Assembly (NCBI RefSeq): GCF_030684185.1
Contig: NZ_JAUXOY010000012.1
Span: 1 to 64,000, forward strand
Direction: 5' to 3'
DNA: 64,000 nt
DNA from: Methylotenera sp.
GTDB lineage: Bacteria; Pseudomonadota; Gammaproteobacteria; Burkholderiales; Methylophilaceae
Below the pieces are notes generated by a model. The model saw nothing but the letters and a program-made list of their open reading frames with translations, was not told where the DNA came from and searched no databases. This document shows positions 26,886 through 35,653 of this stretch, piece by piece. The position numbers were made by a program, and so were the translations under genes. Positions within the stretch are counted from its first letter, which is position 1, and every line of letters begins with the position of its first letter.

Positions 26886-27626
26886 TTATACCAACTTAAT
26901 TTCTATCTGTTTTTTTGCCTTATTTTTATGCTCGCGTGCTTGCTCAAATTTAAGGTCTTTAATTTTTGCGATGGCGGCATTAGGGTTAAGCTTTTTCGGG
27001 CAAACTTCCACGCAGTTCATAATATTGTGGCAACGATACAAACGGTCCGGCTCTTCCAGATTCTCTAAACGTTCATCAATTGCCTGGTCACGGCTATCTA
27101 CCATAAAGCGATAGGCTTGCATCAGGCCTGCTGGTCCGACAAATTTGTCAGGGTTCCACCAAAATGACGGGCAAGAGGTCGTGCAAGCGCCACACAAAAT
27201 ACATTCATATAAACCATCTAATTTGGCGCGGTCTTCTGGTGACTGCAAACGCTCGGTTTCTGGTGGCGGATCGTTATTCACTAAATAGGGTTTAACTGAA
27301 TTATAGTTCTCAAAAAACTGGGTCATATCGACTACTAAATCGCGAATTACAGGCAAACCCGGCATTGGACGCAAGATGACTGGCTCTTCTAAATCCGACA
27401 ACTTGGTAATGCAAGCCAAGCCATTTTTACCGTTGATATTCATGCTGTCAGAGCCGCAGACACCTTCGCGACAAGACTTACGCAAACTTAGACTGTCGTC
27501 CAAATCCTTAATGCGTAATAGTGCGTCCAATAACATTTGGTCACTATCTTCCAGAACCACATCGTAATCCTGCATATAGGGTTTTTTATCGACGTCTGGG
27601 TTAAATCTATATATTGAGAATTTCAT
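26886..27626 (-). CDS. sdhB: Succinate dehydrogenase iron-sulfur subunit
   Basis: Carries electrons from SdhA flavin to quinone through three clusters. The 246 residues start at ATG 27626 (MKFSIYRFNPDVD), preferred over an upstream TTG. The 2Fe-2S ligands are in SCREGVCGSDSMNINGKNG and LACIT. The 4Fe-4S motif is CILCGACTTSCP, and the 3Fe-4S ligands are in CHNIMNCVEVCPKKLNP. It belongs to the sdhCDAB-sdhE operon. Confidence 0.97.
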   Translation of the reverse strand: MKFSIYRFNPDVDKKPYMQDYDVVLEDSDQMLLDALLRIKDLDDSLSLRKSCREGVCGSDSMNINGKNGLACITKLSDLEEPVILRPMPGLPVIRDLVVDMTQFFENYNSVKPYLVNNDPPPETERLQSPEDRAKLDGLYECILCGACTTSCPSFWWNPDKFVGPAGLMQAYRFMVDSRDQAIDERLENLEEPDRLYRCHNIMNCVEVCPKKLNPNAAIAKIKDLKFEQAREHKNKAKKQIEIKLV

Positions 27627-27693
27627 GGTGATGTCTCTATTCAATGCACTTTGTTAATACGCACGTGTTCAGGTTAATACACAAGTGTTTAGG

Positions 27694-29472
27694 TTAATAC
27701 ACACGTGCTTTAGGCTCAAAACTCTCTACAGTCTGCGGCTTCAAGCGCACTGGCTTATAAGCCAGGCGATTGCCTTCACGGTAATAGAGCGAATGTGTGA
27801 GCCAGTTTTTATCATCCCGCTCACTGTAGTCTTCTCGCGCATGAGCACCGCGGCTTTCATGTCTGGCCTCCGCAGCATGCATAGTCGCTAAAGCCACTTC
27901 TACCAAATTATCAAGTTCCAGCGCCTCTACTCTTGCGGTGTTAAACACCTGGCTTTTGTCTTTAATCACAGTATTTTTTGCGCGCTCAGCGACTTGGTTG
28001 ATTTTACTCACGCCTTCTTTCAGTAAGTCTGGGAAACGGAACACGCCACAATGCATTTGCATGGTTTCACGCAGCGCCGTGCCTACATCTTTTACGGATT
28101 CGCCCTGCGTTTGTGTGTCTAAGCGATTTAATCTAGCCAAAGTCATATCAAAGGCATCTGCTGGCAGCGGCTTGTGACCAGAATGCAGTAAGCTTTCCTT
28201 TCGGACTTCTTCGACCATTTTGTCACCCGCAGCGCGACCGAATACCACTAGATCCAATAAAGAATTTGAACCTAAACGATTTGCTCCATGCACTGAAACA
28301 CAAGCACACTCGCCCACCGCATATAAGCCATTGACTACTGATTGGCCGCCATTAGCATCAGGCACAACCACCTGACCAAACAAGTTGGTCGGAATACCGC
28401 CCATCATGTAATGGGCAGTTGGTACGATTGGAATCGGGTCATAAACAGGGTCTACATTGGCAAATGTTTTTGCAATTTCGCGTATGCCGGGCAATTTATC
28501 GTTAATCAGCGCCTCGCCTAAATGGTCTAATTTCAGATACACCGCGTCTTTATTTTTACCCACACCGCGACCTTCTTTTATTTCAGTTGCAGTGGCACGT
28601 GACACCACATCACGACTGGCTAAGTCTTTAGCATGTGGTGCGTAGCGTTCCATGTATCGCTCGCCTTCGCTATTCACCAGATATCCGCCTTCACCGCGCA
28701 CACCTTCAGTAATCAGCACGCCAGCATTCAGCACACCTGTCGGATGAAATTGCCAAAACTCCATATCTTGCAAGGGAATATTGGCGCGTGTGGCCATACC
28801 CAAGCCATCGCCCGTATTGATGAAAGCATTGGTACTGGCTTTGAATATGCGACCTGCCCCGCCCGTAGCCAGCATGGTTGCTTTGGCGCGGATGCAATGC
28901 ACTTCACCTGTTTCAATCTCTAACGCCAGTACACCTAACACATCCCCATCGGCATCTTTTAACAAATCAAGCGCTAACCACTCTACAAAAAACTGGGTAT
29001 TCGACTGGATATTGCGTTGATATAAAGTGTGCAGCATGGCATGGCCAGTTCTATCAGCCACCGCGCAGGTGCGCGAAATCGCGCTTTCGCCAAAATTTTG
29101 CGTCATACCGCCAAATGGGCGCTGAAATATCTTTCCATTCTCCAAACGGTCAAATGGCATACCAAAATGCTCAAGTTCGACAATTGCCGCAGCGGCATTT
29201 TTACACATAAACTCAATCGCATCCTGGTCGCCCAAATAGTCTGAGCCCTTGATGGTGTCATACATGTGCCATATCCATTTGTCATCTGCCACATTTCCTA
29301 GTGCCGCGGCAATTCCGCCCTGCGCAGCGACTGTATGAGAGCGTGTTGGGAATACTTTAGACAAAACAGCTACTTTCAAGCCCGACTGAGCTAACTGCAA
29401 TGAAGCGCGTAAACCTGCACCGCCTCCGCCCACCACCAAAGCATCAAATATTTGAGTTTCTAACGCCATCAC
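27694..29472 (-). CDS. sdhA: Succinate dehydrogenase flavoprotein subunit
   Basis: Oxidises succinate to fumarate. The 592 residues have the FAD-binding dinucleotide fold ([16 protein letters not shown]), the histidyl-FAD site [10 protein letters not shown] (His46), the substrate segment HPTGV, and the catalytic region near [18 protein letters not shown]. Order sdhC-sdhD-sdhA-sdhB-sdhE with short gaps is the standard betaproteobacterial operon. Methylophilaceae often lack a complete TCA cycle, so a full Sdh next to a methylcitrate cluster is meaningful. Confidence 0.97.
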   Translation of the reverse strand: MMALETQIFDALVVGGGGAGLRASLQLAQSGLKVAVLSKVFPTRSHTVAAQGGIAAALGNVADDKWIWHMYDTIKGSDYLGDQDAIEFMCKNAAAAIVELEHFGMPFDRLENGKIFQRPFGGMTQNFGESAISRTCAVADRTGHAMLHTLYQRNIQSNTQFFVEWLALDLLKDADGDVLGVLALEIETGEVHCIRAKATMLATGGAGRIFKASTNAFINTGDGLGMATRANIPLQDMEFWQFHPTGVLNAGVLITEGVRGEGGYLVNSEGERYMERYAPHAKDLASRDVVSRATATEIKEGRGVGKNKDAVYLKLDHLGEALINDKLPGIREIAKTFANVDPVYDPIPIVPTAHYMMGGIPTNLFGQVVVPDANGGQSVVNGLYAVGECACVSVHGANRLGSNSLLDLVVFGRAAGDKMVEEVRKESLLHSGHKPLPADAFDMTLARLNRLDTQTQGESVKDVGTALRETMQMHCGVFRFPDLLKEGVSKINQVAERAKNTVIKDKSQVFNTARVEALELDNLVEVALATMHAAEARHESRGAHAREDYSERDDKNWLTHSLYYREGNRLAYKPVRLKPQTVESFEPKARVY

Positions 29473-29525
29473 GATTAAACCTTTAAATAAAATTCAGATT
29501 TTTAAATAGATTTTGACTATTCAAA

Positions 29526-29870
29526 TTAAACCAATAAGAGCCACAAGACCCAAGCCAAATAAATCCACAGCAACACAACCAAAATATTTTGCAATACGCG
29601 CTGTACAACATAGTTAGGCACATAGTCTTTAAATACATCCCGTATGCCTAACCAGGCATGCATGGACAACGCCAGCCAAAATATCAAACTAGCGATACGC
29701 CACCAGATGGGTTGGAAAAAACTCACCCACGCCTCGTAATTTTCTGGCTGGATGATGAAAAATCTTAACAATGCAACAATGCTATAAATTGCCATCACAA
29801 GACCGGTAAGTCTTTGTGTTAACCAAGCACGCATGCCTGGGTAGCGTTCTGTTAAAAGTTCGATCAGCAT
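29526..29870 (-). CDS. sdhD: Succinate dehydrogenase membrane anchor subunit
   Basis: Small hydrophobic anchor of 114 residues with three TM helices, starting at ATG 29870 (MLIELLTERYPGMRAWLTQR). An upstream start at 29918 would run into sdhC and is rejected. The Arg/His-containing segment SMHAWLGIRDVFKDYVP in helix 2 is typical of quinone/heme binding in SdhD. It begins five bases after sdhC ends. Confidence 0.92.
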   Translation of the reverse strand: MLIELLTERYPGMRAWLTQRLTGLVMAIYSIVALLRFFIIQPENYEAWVSFFQPIWWRIASLIFWLALSMHAWLGIRDVFKDYVPNYVVQRVLQNILVVLLWIYLAWVLWLLLV

Positions 29871-29874
29871 CTTG

Positions 29875-30303
29875 TTACAACCATAATTTAATCGCCAATA
29901 CCAAGGTCGCAATGGCACCCAGCACCAGCACCACTTTGCTTGTATAGCGCGCTTTCATTAGAGTGGTCATCCAATGCACATCCATTGCGAGGTGACGAAT
30001 ACCCGCAAAAAAGTGATGAAAAAAAGCCCATGCCAACCCAAGAAGCATGAGCTTTATAAAAGGAGAATGCAGAATTGACACTACGGATTCAAAGCTCTGC
30101 GCTGAACTTAATGAAAATTGCAATAACAGCAAAATCACAGGCAGAATTAAAAACAAAATACAGCCTGTTGCTCTATGCAAAATAGAAACCAAGGCATTAA
30201 TCGGCAACCTGATGGTGAATAGATTCAGGTTCTTTGGCCTGTTTTTTTGACCAGGTCTTAGCTTCACTTTTTGGCTATTTTGTGGCTGATTGTTTTGCAT
30301 CAT
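29875..30303 (-). CDS. sdhC: Succinate dehydrogenase cytochrome b556 subunit
   Basis: Membrane subunit of 142 residues with three TM helices. The signature SILHRATGCILF near residue 40 and the heme-ligand His region HHFFAGIRHLAMD near residue 92 are typical. The hydrophilic N-terminal 25 residues (QNNQPQNSQKVKLRPG) are longer than usual. It lies just downstream of the malic enzyme gene and is probably co-transcribed with it. Confidence 0.95.
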   Translation of the reverse strand: MMQNNQPQNSQKVKLRPGQKNRPKNLNLFTIRLPINALVSILHRATGCILFLILPVILLLLQFSLSSAQSFESVVSILHSPFIKLMLLGLAWAFFHHFFAGIRHLAMDVHWMTTLMKARYTSKVVLVLGAIATLVLAIKLWL

Positions 30304-30311
30304 CTAAAACC

Positions 30312-31520
30312 TTATTTAGCCTGTTGCAATCTGGCCGCATCCGCAACCGCACCTGACACGCGCGCTAGCAGGCGCTTATCGAATGGTTTTGGAATAATAT
30401 AATCCTTACCGAAACTCAGGCTCGTTAAGTTATAGGCTTGCAGTACATCGGCTGGCACAGGCTCACGCGCCAGTGCTGCCAAAGCGCATGCTGCAGCTAT
30501 TTGCATTTCATCAGTAATTTGCTTAGCCTTAGCATCCAACGCGCCACGGAACAAATATGGGAAGCACAAAGCGTTATTCACTTGGTTTGGGAAATCCGAA
30601 CGGCCAGTCGCCATTAAAATATCGTCCCGTACTGCATGCGCAAGGCTTGGCAGTATTTCAGGGTCCGGATTCGCCAGCGCAAATACCACCGGGTTGGCTG
30701 CCATCAGTTTAAGCAATTCTGGTGACAAGGTATTAGCCGCTGAAACACCAATAAACACATCGGCTTGCGGCATCACATCTGCCAAGGTTTTAGCAGCACT
30801 CGGCACTACAGCTAAATGGCGGTTATTGTCATGCAAGTCAGCGCGTGAGGTATCCAACACACCAGACTTATCCACCATAGTGATATTGGTAGCGCCCATC
30901 AATTTAAGCAATCTTGCACAAGAACAACCTGCTGCACCTGCGCCTAAAAATACGATTTTTGCAGTTGGTAAGGTTTTACCTTGCAGTTCTAAAGCATTCG
31001 ACAGTGCAGCGGCGACAATCACTGCCGTTCCGTGCTGATCATCATGAAATACTGGAATATCCAAACGTGCACGCAATTCTTTTTCAATTCTAAAACAATG
31101 CGGCGCGGCAATATCTTCCAGATTGATACCGCCAAAAGTTGGCGCGATATTCACCACTGTTTCGATAAATGCTTCAATAGTTGGTGCATTCACTTCAATA
31201 TCAAACACATCAATGCCGGCAAAATGCTTAAATAAAACCGCTTTGCCTTCCATGACAGGCTTACTGGCAAGCGGCCCCATATTGCCAAGCCCAAGCACAG
31301 CCGTGCCATCAGTAATGACTGCCACGAGATTGCCTTTATTAGTGTATTTGTACGCATTGGCCGGATCACGATTAATTTCACGCACCGGTACCGCAACGCC
31401 TGGTGTATAGGCTAAAGACAAATCGTCCTGAGTAGCACACGGTTTAGATGATTCAACTGAGAGTTTTCCTGGTTTAGGAAACTCATGGTAATCAAGTGCG
31501 CGTTTTTTTAGATCATCCAT
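30312..31520 (-). CDS. Malic enzyme, short form
   Basis: Decarboxylates malate to pyruvate with NAD(P) reduction. At 402 residues it covers the malic and NAD-binding domains (SLAYTPGVAVPVREI, GNLVAVITDGTAVLGLGN, FLGAGAAGCSCARLL) but lacks the C-terminal phosphotransacetylase-like domain of MaeB, which is about 760 residues. Short malic enzymes are known. Here it occupies a place next to sdhC where many betaproteobacteria, as I recall, have malate dehydrogenase. Cofactor preference cannot be read reliably. Confidence 0.93.
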   Translation of the reverse strand: MDDLKKRALDYHEFPKPGKLSVESSKPCATQDDLSLAYTPGVAVPVREINRDPANAYKYTNKGNLVAVITDGTAVLGLGNMGPLASKPVMEGKAVLFKHFAGIDVFDIEVNAPTIEAFIETVVNIAPTFGGINLEDIAAPHCFRIEKELRARLDIPVFHDDQHGTAVIVAAALSNALELQGKTLPTAKIVFLGAGAAGCSCARLLKLMGATNITMVDKSGVLDTSRADLHDNNRHLAVVPSAAKTLADVMPQADVFIGVSAANTLSPELLKLMAANPVVFALANPDPEILPSLAHAVRDDILMATGRSDFPNQVNNALCFPYLFRGALDAKAKQITDEMQIAAACALAALAREPVPADVLQAYNLTSLSFGKDYIIPKPFDKRLLARVSGAVADAARLQQAK

Positions 31521-31575
31521 TATGCTTAATACCTTTAAGGGTTTAGTTTTTTTAATACTTGATACTTTTAACTAT

Positions 31576-31676
31576 GTGCTTTTCAAAATTGAATTTGGCA
31601 AGGCGGACGAGTGAAGACAGTACGCATAGTACGGCGAGCGAAATCCAACACCGCCAAAATCAATTTTCAAAAGCAC
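31576..31676. repeat. 101-bp inverted-repeat element between mae and gntR
   Basis: Outer arms of 24 bases (31576-31599 and 31653-31676) are inverted with two mismatches. The interior contains GTGAAGACAGTACGCATAGTA and GGCGAGCG, itself partly palindromic around ACGCATAGT. The right end reaches the last base of the gntR frame. It resembles a small dispersed palindromic element and may act as a terminator/attenuator between gntR and the malic enzyme operon. Confidence 0.6.
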
Positions 31677-32413
31677 TATTCAAGCTCATTCATGTAATGG
31701 TGATTATCTGTCACACACAAACCCAGCCGCCATTCCATGGGTTTGTCGCCATAAGTGAACGATACGCGCTCTATACTCAATAGCGGCTCACCTTCTTTTA
31801 AGCCCAGCGCTTTTGCCACTTCACCTTTAGCCGCCACGGCCTTTAGCCTCTCTTCTGCACGTATCATACGCACACCAAATTCCGACTCATACATGCTATA
31901 CATAGAACCATTATTTTCTTCTACACGGCTACCATTTAAGCCTTTGAATGGAGCCGCAGGGACAATGATGTGATCAAAAATCAGCGGCCTGCCTGAAAAC
32001 GTGAGCAAGCGCTTTATTTCAATGGTCGAAGCACCCGCCTTTAAATCTAAAACCTGCCCCATGCGCACATCAGCCTTGCCTTTGGTGCATGAAATAAACT
32101 CGTTCTGCAATAATTCTTTTTGACCATCTACCGAAGTCAGCCTTAAAAAGCGCAGCTTCATACCCTCAGCACTATGCGTTGCCACAAAAGTACCTTTTCC
32201 TTGACGACGTATAAGAATGTTTTCTGTAGCAAGCGCATCGATTGCTTTTCTAACCGTGCCCTGACTGACTTTATAGCGGCCGGCCAACTCAACCTCACTC
32301 GGAATCATATCGCCTGGGCGCCATTCCCCACCAATCAAGCTTTGCGTCAGCAGCACTTTAATTTGATCATAAAGCGGCTTATAACTTGGCGAGTTGTAAT
32401 GTTTGTCTATCAT
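31676..32413 (-). CDS. GntR/HutC-family regulator (UTRA domain)
   Basis: Repressor-type transcription factor of 245 residues. The N-terminal winged helix (PGDMIPSEVELAGRYKVSQG, TVRKAIDALATENIL) spans about 8-75, and a C-terminal UTRA effector domain spans about 95-240 (RLLTFSGRPLIFDHI, EEPLLSIERVSF-like segment GEPLLSIERVSFTYGDKP). It is divergent from the citE-mch-prpBCD block and upstream of mae-sdh, so it probably controls both arms. Its ligand is unknown; a CoA ester, methylcitrate or another organic acid is plausible. Confidence 0.88.
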   Translation of the reverse strand: MIDKHYNSPSYKPLYDQIKVLLTQSLIGGEWRPGDMIPSEVELAGRYKVSQGTVRKAIDALATENILIRRQGKGTFVATHSAEGMKLRFLRLTSVDGQKELLQNEFISCTKGKADVRMGQVLDLKAGASTIEIKRLLTFSGRPLIFDHIIVPAAPFKGLNGSRVEENNGSMYSMYESEFGVRMIRAEERLKAVAAKGEVAKALGLKEGEPLLSIERVSFTYGDKPMEWRLGLCVTDNHHYMNELE

Positions 32414-32430
32414 AGTATTGAGTTATCTCA

Positions 32431-32461
32431 TTTAAGTTGAACAACTGTTTAAGCTGAACAA
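32431..32461. promoter_or_regulatory. Direct repeat, candidate operator near gntR start
   Basis: TTTAAGTTGAACAA (32431-32444) and TTTAAGCTGAACAA (32448-32461) differ at one base and are spaced 17 bases apart, 18-48 bases upstream of the gntR ATG. The position suits autoregulation. The identity of the binding protein is inferred only. Confidence 0.45.
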
Positions 32462-32542
32462 AAAGTTAATCTGCAGATAAATTAAAGTTAAATGTCATTA
32501 GGCTTATTTATAGCATGCCTGTTTTTAATAGTCTAGCATTTT

Positions 32543-32567
32543 ATATCTTATATAAGACATAAGATAT
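32543..32567. promoter_or_regulatory. Palindromic operator candidate overlapping citE promoter region
   Basis: ATATCTTAT (32543-32551) and ATAAGATAT (32559-32567) are exact inverted arms, and TCTTATATAAGA (32546-32557) is a perfect palindrome nested inside. The site ends four bases before a -35 box, a typical place for a GntR-family operator. Confidence 0.6.
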
Positions 32568-32570
32568 ATA

Positions 32571-32600
32571 TTGACATTTTTTAAATTCTCTCTATATAAT
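32571..32600 (+). promoter_or_regulatory. Consensus sigma-70 promoter of citE-mch-prp operon
   Basis: A perfect -35 TTGACA (32571-32576) and a perfect -10 TATAAT (32595-32600) are separated by 18 bases. Transcription should start near 32607, giving a leader of about 30 bases with AAAGG before ATG 32638. Such a strong core promoter normally needs repression, consistent with the adjacent palindrome and GntR gene. Confidence 0.8.
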
Positions 32601-32637
32601 CGACCCAGCTAAATATTAATAGAATAAAGGCTCAAGA

Positions 32638-33519
32638 ATGACCCAATACTTTCGCCCGCGCCGATCCATGCTTTACGTGCCAGGCTGCAACACGCACTAC
32701 CTTGAGCGCGCACGTACACTGCATGCCGATTCGGTTATCCTTGATTTAGGTGACCCCATCCTGGTGGAATGCAAGGAAGAATCGCGCGACAATGTAGTTC
32801 GCTTTGTAAATGAGGGCGGCTATGGCTCGCGTGAAGTTGTAGTGCGAGTGAATGATTTAATTTCGCAATGGGGTCCAGATGACATTGCGGCCGTCGCAAA
32901 AACTAAAGTGGATGCGGTGTTGTTCCCTAACATTGAATCGCGTGAAGATGTGCTGACAGCGCTTTCACTGCTTGATGCTGCCGGCGGCAGTCATTTGCCC
33001 ATTATGGTGATGATAGAAAGCCCGATTGCAGTGCTTAATGCCAAAGAAATTGCCAGTGCATCAGACCGTATCGTATGTATTGTAATGGCAACTTCAGACT
33101 TGATTTCTCAGTTACATGCTCGTGTAACCCATGAGCGCTCTGCAATTTTAACTTCACTTTCTCTGGTTATTTTAGCGGCACGCGCCTATGGCCACGCAGT
33201 GGTTGACGGCATCACCAGCGATTTCAAAAACATGCATTCATTTGAGTATGCATGCCGCTTGGGCCGCGACATGGGCTTTGATGGAAAGTCGCTTGTGCAC
33301 CCTGCCCAATTGGCTTATAGCAACGATGCTTATACGCCACAAGCAACTGAGGTTAACCATGCTCGCGAAATCATTGCTGCGCTTAAAACGGCTAACGAAG
33401 CTGGCAAAGGCACGGTTGTGGTTAACGATAAACTTGTTGAACGCCATCACGTCAGGGCAGCAGAGCGATTATTAAAATTAAGCGATATGATCAAAACCTT
33501 GGAAGAGAGCCATGTCTAG
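32638..33519 (+). CDS. CitE-superfamily CoA-ester lyase with altered DLED motif
   Basis: The 293-residue HpcH/HpaI-type lyase or thioesterase resembles malyl-CoA/CitE-like proteins (RPRRSMLYVPGCNTHYLERA, VVVRVND, LVHPAQL). The metal ligands Glu in VMIESPIAV and Asp in ATSDLISQL are kept. The usual LDLEDAV reads LDLGDPI, losing a conserved Glu. It could be a beta-methylmalyl-CoA or malyl-CoA lyase, a malyl-CoA thioesterase, or an enzyme with shifted activity. It opens the rightward operon; its stop overlaps the mch start by eight bases. Confidence 0.82.
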   Translation: MTQYFRPRRSMLYVPGCNTHYLERARTLHADSVILDLGDPILVECKEESRDNVVRFVNEGGYGSREVVVRVNDLISQWGPDDIAAVAKTKVDAVLFPNIESREDVLTALSLLDAAGGSHLPIMVMIESPIAVLNAKEIASASDRIVCIVMATSDLISQLHARVTHERSAILTSLSLVILAARAYGHAVVDGITSDFKNMHSFEYACRLGRDMGFDGKSLVHPAQLAYSNDAYTPQATEVNHAREIIAALKTANEAGKGTVVVNDKLVERHHVRAAERLLKLSDMIKTLEESHV

Positions 33520-34594
33520 CACCCTAAATAAAATTAGTAATGGAAACTTCTTTGAGGATTTCCAGCTCAATCAGGTCATTCATCACGCAACACCCCGCAC
33601 CATTGGTGAAGGTGAAGTAGCTTTGTATATTGCTTTAACAGGCACTCGACAAGTATTGCACTCTGCCGACACCGTCGCCCAGTCACTTGGCTACAACACC
33701 AGACCTGTTGATGATTTACTGGCTTTTCATATTGCCTTTGGCAAAACTGTACCTGACATTTCTGTGAATGCAGTGGCCAATCTGGGTTATGCAGACGTAC
33801 GCTTTTTACACCCTGTTTATATTGGCGATACGCTTAGCACCAGTTCGACCGTTATAGGATTGAAACAAAACTCCAACGGAAAATCTGGTGTGGTTTATGT
33901 GCGTTCAATTGCTATCAATCAACTACAGCAACCCGTATTTTCATGGGTGCGCTGGGTCATGATTCATAAAAACAATTTTAATACCCCAGCGCCAGACGCA
34001 GTTGTACCAAGCTTACCAAGCCATGTTCCTGTTGAAGAATTAAGTGTGCCCGGCTTTCTGGATGCAAGGAAATTCAACACCGCAGTCACAGGTGGTCAGC
34101 ACCTATGGGATGACTATGCGGCTGGTGAGCGTATCAATCATCCCGCAGGTATAACTATCAGCGATAGTGACCATACACTTGCGACCAAGCTTTATCAGAA
34201 TAACGCCCGCTTACATTTTGACGATGTCATGATGAAAAAAACTGCGTTTGGGCGTCGCTTAATGTATGGCGGCCACGTCATTTCATTATGTCGCGCACTT
34301 TCACATGATGGATTGGAAAATGCACTTTCAATAGCTGCAATCAACGCAGGGTCACATTGCAATCCATCATTTGGCGATGACACTATTTACACATGGTCTG
34401 AAGTGCTTGATAAATGGGTAGTACCCAACAGAACAGACGTCGGCGCACTTAGATTGCGCATGGTAGGCGTTAAAAACATACCTGCAGATTCGCTTGCAAG
34501 CATGTACATCAGTAACGAAGGCAAACAAACCTATCACCCTAATGTGGTGTTAGACCTAGATTACACCGTGCTTATGCCACGGAAACCAGTTTAA
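33512..34594 (+). CDS. mch: Mesaconyl-CoA hydratase (beta-methylmalyl-CoA dehydratase)
   Basis: Reversibly hydrates mesaconyl-C1-CoA to beta-methylmalyl-CoA. The 360 residues form two MaoC-type hot-dog domains (about 15-160 and 200-350). Segments HATPRTIGEGEVALYIALTG, FGKTVPDISVNAVANLGYA, ENSNGKSGV-like NSNGKSGVVYVRS, YGGHVISLCRALS and GALRLRMVGVKN closely match the Rhodobacter/Methylobacterium Mch family as I remember it. Start ATG 33512 overlaps the upstream lyase gene. With a lyase it would yield propionyl-CoA plus glyoxylate, feeding the prp genes downstream. Confidence 0.88.
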   Translation: MSSTLNKISNGNFFEDFQLNQVIHHATPRTIGEGEVALYIALTGTRQVLHSADTVAQSLGYNTRPVDDLLAFHIAFGKTVPDISVNAVANLGYADVRFLHPVYIGDTLSTSSTVIGLKQNSNGKSGVVYVRSIAINQLQQPVFSWVRWVMIHKNNFNTPAPDAVVPSLPSHVPVEELSVPGFLDARKFNTAVTGGQHLWDDYAAGERINHPAGITISDSDHTLATKLYQNNARLHFDDVMMKKTAFGRRLMYGGHVISLCRALSHDGLENALSIAAINAGSHCNPSFGDDTIYTWSEVLDKWVVPNRTDVGALRLRMVGVKNIPADSLASMYISNEGKQTYHPNVVLDLDYTVLMPRKPV

Positions 34595-34615
34595 ACGAGC
34601 TTTAGGATAATAATT

Positions 34616-35617
34616 ATGGTAACTACACAGCAATTGGTTCACCCGAAAGACGCATTATTTAGCGGAGAAAAATCATTTCCTATCATTCCTTCTTGCGAGC
34701 ATTTTGCAGGAAGTGAAAAACTGATACTTAAAGCATTGTCTATGCAAGACACTATCGGGCCGGTATTTGATATTACCTGTGACTGTGAAGATGGCGCACA
34801 AGCTGGCCAAGAGCGTGGCCATGCTGAAATGATAGTGCGTGTGCTTACAAGTGAAGCGAATAAACACCAAATGGCTGGTGCGCGTATTCACGATTACACC
34901 CACCCGGCATGGAAACAAGATGTGGATATTTTGGTTGGCGGTGCAGGCCAGGTTTTGAGCTATATCACCATTCCAAAATGTACAAGCTACGCCCAAGCTA
35001 GCGAAATGATTGCCTACATTCAAAAAACGGCCACCTTCAATGGTATTGAGCGCGAAATTCCAGTGCATATTCTTATTGAAACACATGGTGCATTAAAAGC
35101 TGTGCATGAAATCGCTACTTTACCTTGGGTGCAAGTATTGGATTTTGGTTTGATGGACTTTGTCAGCGGTCATCATGGTGCGATTCCAGCTTCGGCAATG
35201 CGTAGCCCGGGACAGTTTGAACACCGCTTATTAGCCCGCGCCAAAGCTGAATTAGTCGCAGCAGCCCTGGCAAACGGCGTTGTGCCCGCGCACAATGTAA
35301 CGCTAGACCTTAAAAATGTAGACACAACACATTCAGATGCGTCACGCGCGCGTAATGAATTCGGTTTTTTACGCATGTGGAGTATTTACCCGACTCAAAT
35401 CGAGGCAATCGTCGATGCAATGAAACCAAATTTTGATGAAGTGCAAGATGGCGCCAATATTCTATTAGCAGCTCAAAAAGCCGATTGGGGGCCAATTCAA
35501 TACGATGGTGAATTGCATGATAGAGCAACTTATCGGTATTTCTGGGAAATCCTACAAAAAGCTAAACTCACTAAAGTGGCAATTCCCGCTGAAGCTGCTC
35601 AAGCTTTTTTCAGTTAA
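34616..35617 (+). CDS. HpcH/HpaI aldolase / malyl-CoA lyase-like protein
   Basis: The 333-residue CitE-superfamily lyase is distinct from the two others nearby. The N-terminal motif is ITCDCEDGAQ, the Arg loop GARIHD, and the metal ligands Glu in LIETHGALK and Asp in GLMDFVSGHHGAI. Placement between mch and prpB makes it the best candidate for beta-methylmalyl-CoA lyase (to propionyl-CoA plus glyoxylate), inferred from context. A TAGGA site lies eight bases upstream of ATG 34616. Confidence 0.8.
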   Translation: MVTTQQLVHPKDALFSGEKSFPIIPSCEHFAGSEKLILKALSMQDTIGPVFDITCDCEDGAQAGQERGHAEMIVRVLTSEANKHQMAGARIHDYTHPAWKQDVDILVGGAGQVLSYITIPKCTSYAQASEMIAYIQKTATFNGIEREIPVHILIETHGALKAVHEIATLPWVQVLDFGLMDFVSGHHGAIPASAMRSPGQFEHRLLARAKAELVAAALANGVVPAHNVTLDLKNVDTTHSDASRARNEFGFLRMWSIYPTQIEAIVDAMKPNFDEVQDGANILLAAQKADWGPIQYDGELHDRATYRYFWEILQKAKLTKVAIPAEAAQAFFS

Positions 35618-35653
35618 TTTTTAAATTTAAATCTAACCATTCAGGTCGTTAAT

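Noticed and set aside
30312-31520. Truncated maeB
   Set aside because: The 402-residue protein ends cleanly after the NAD-binding domain and is the normal length of short malic enzymes, with no remnant of a phosphotransacetylase domain downstream.
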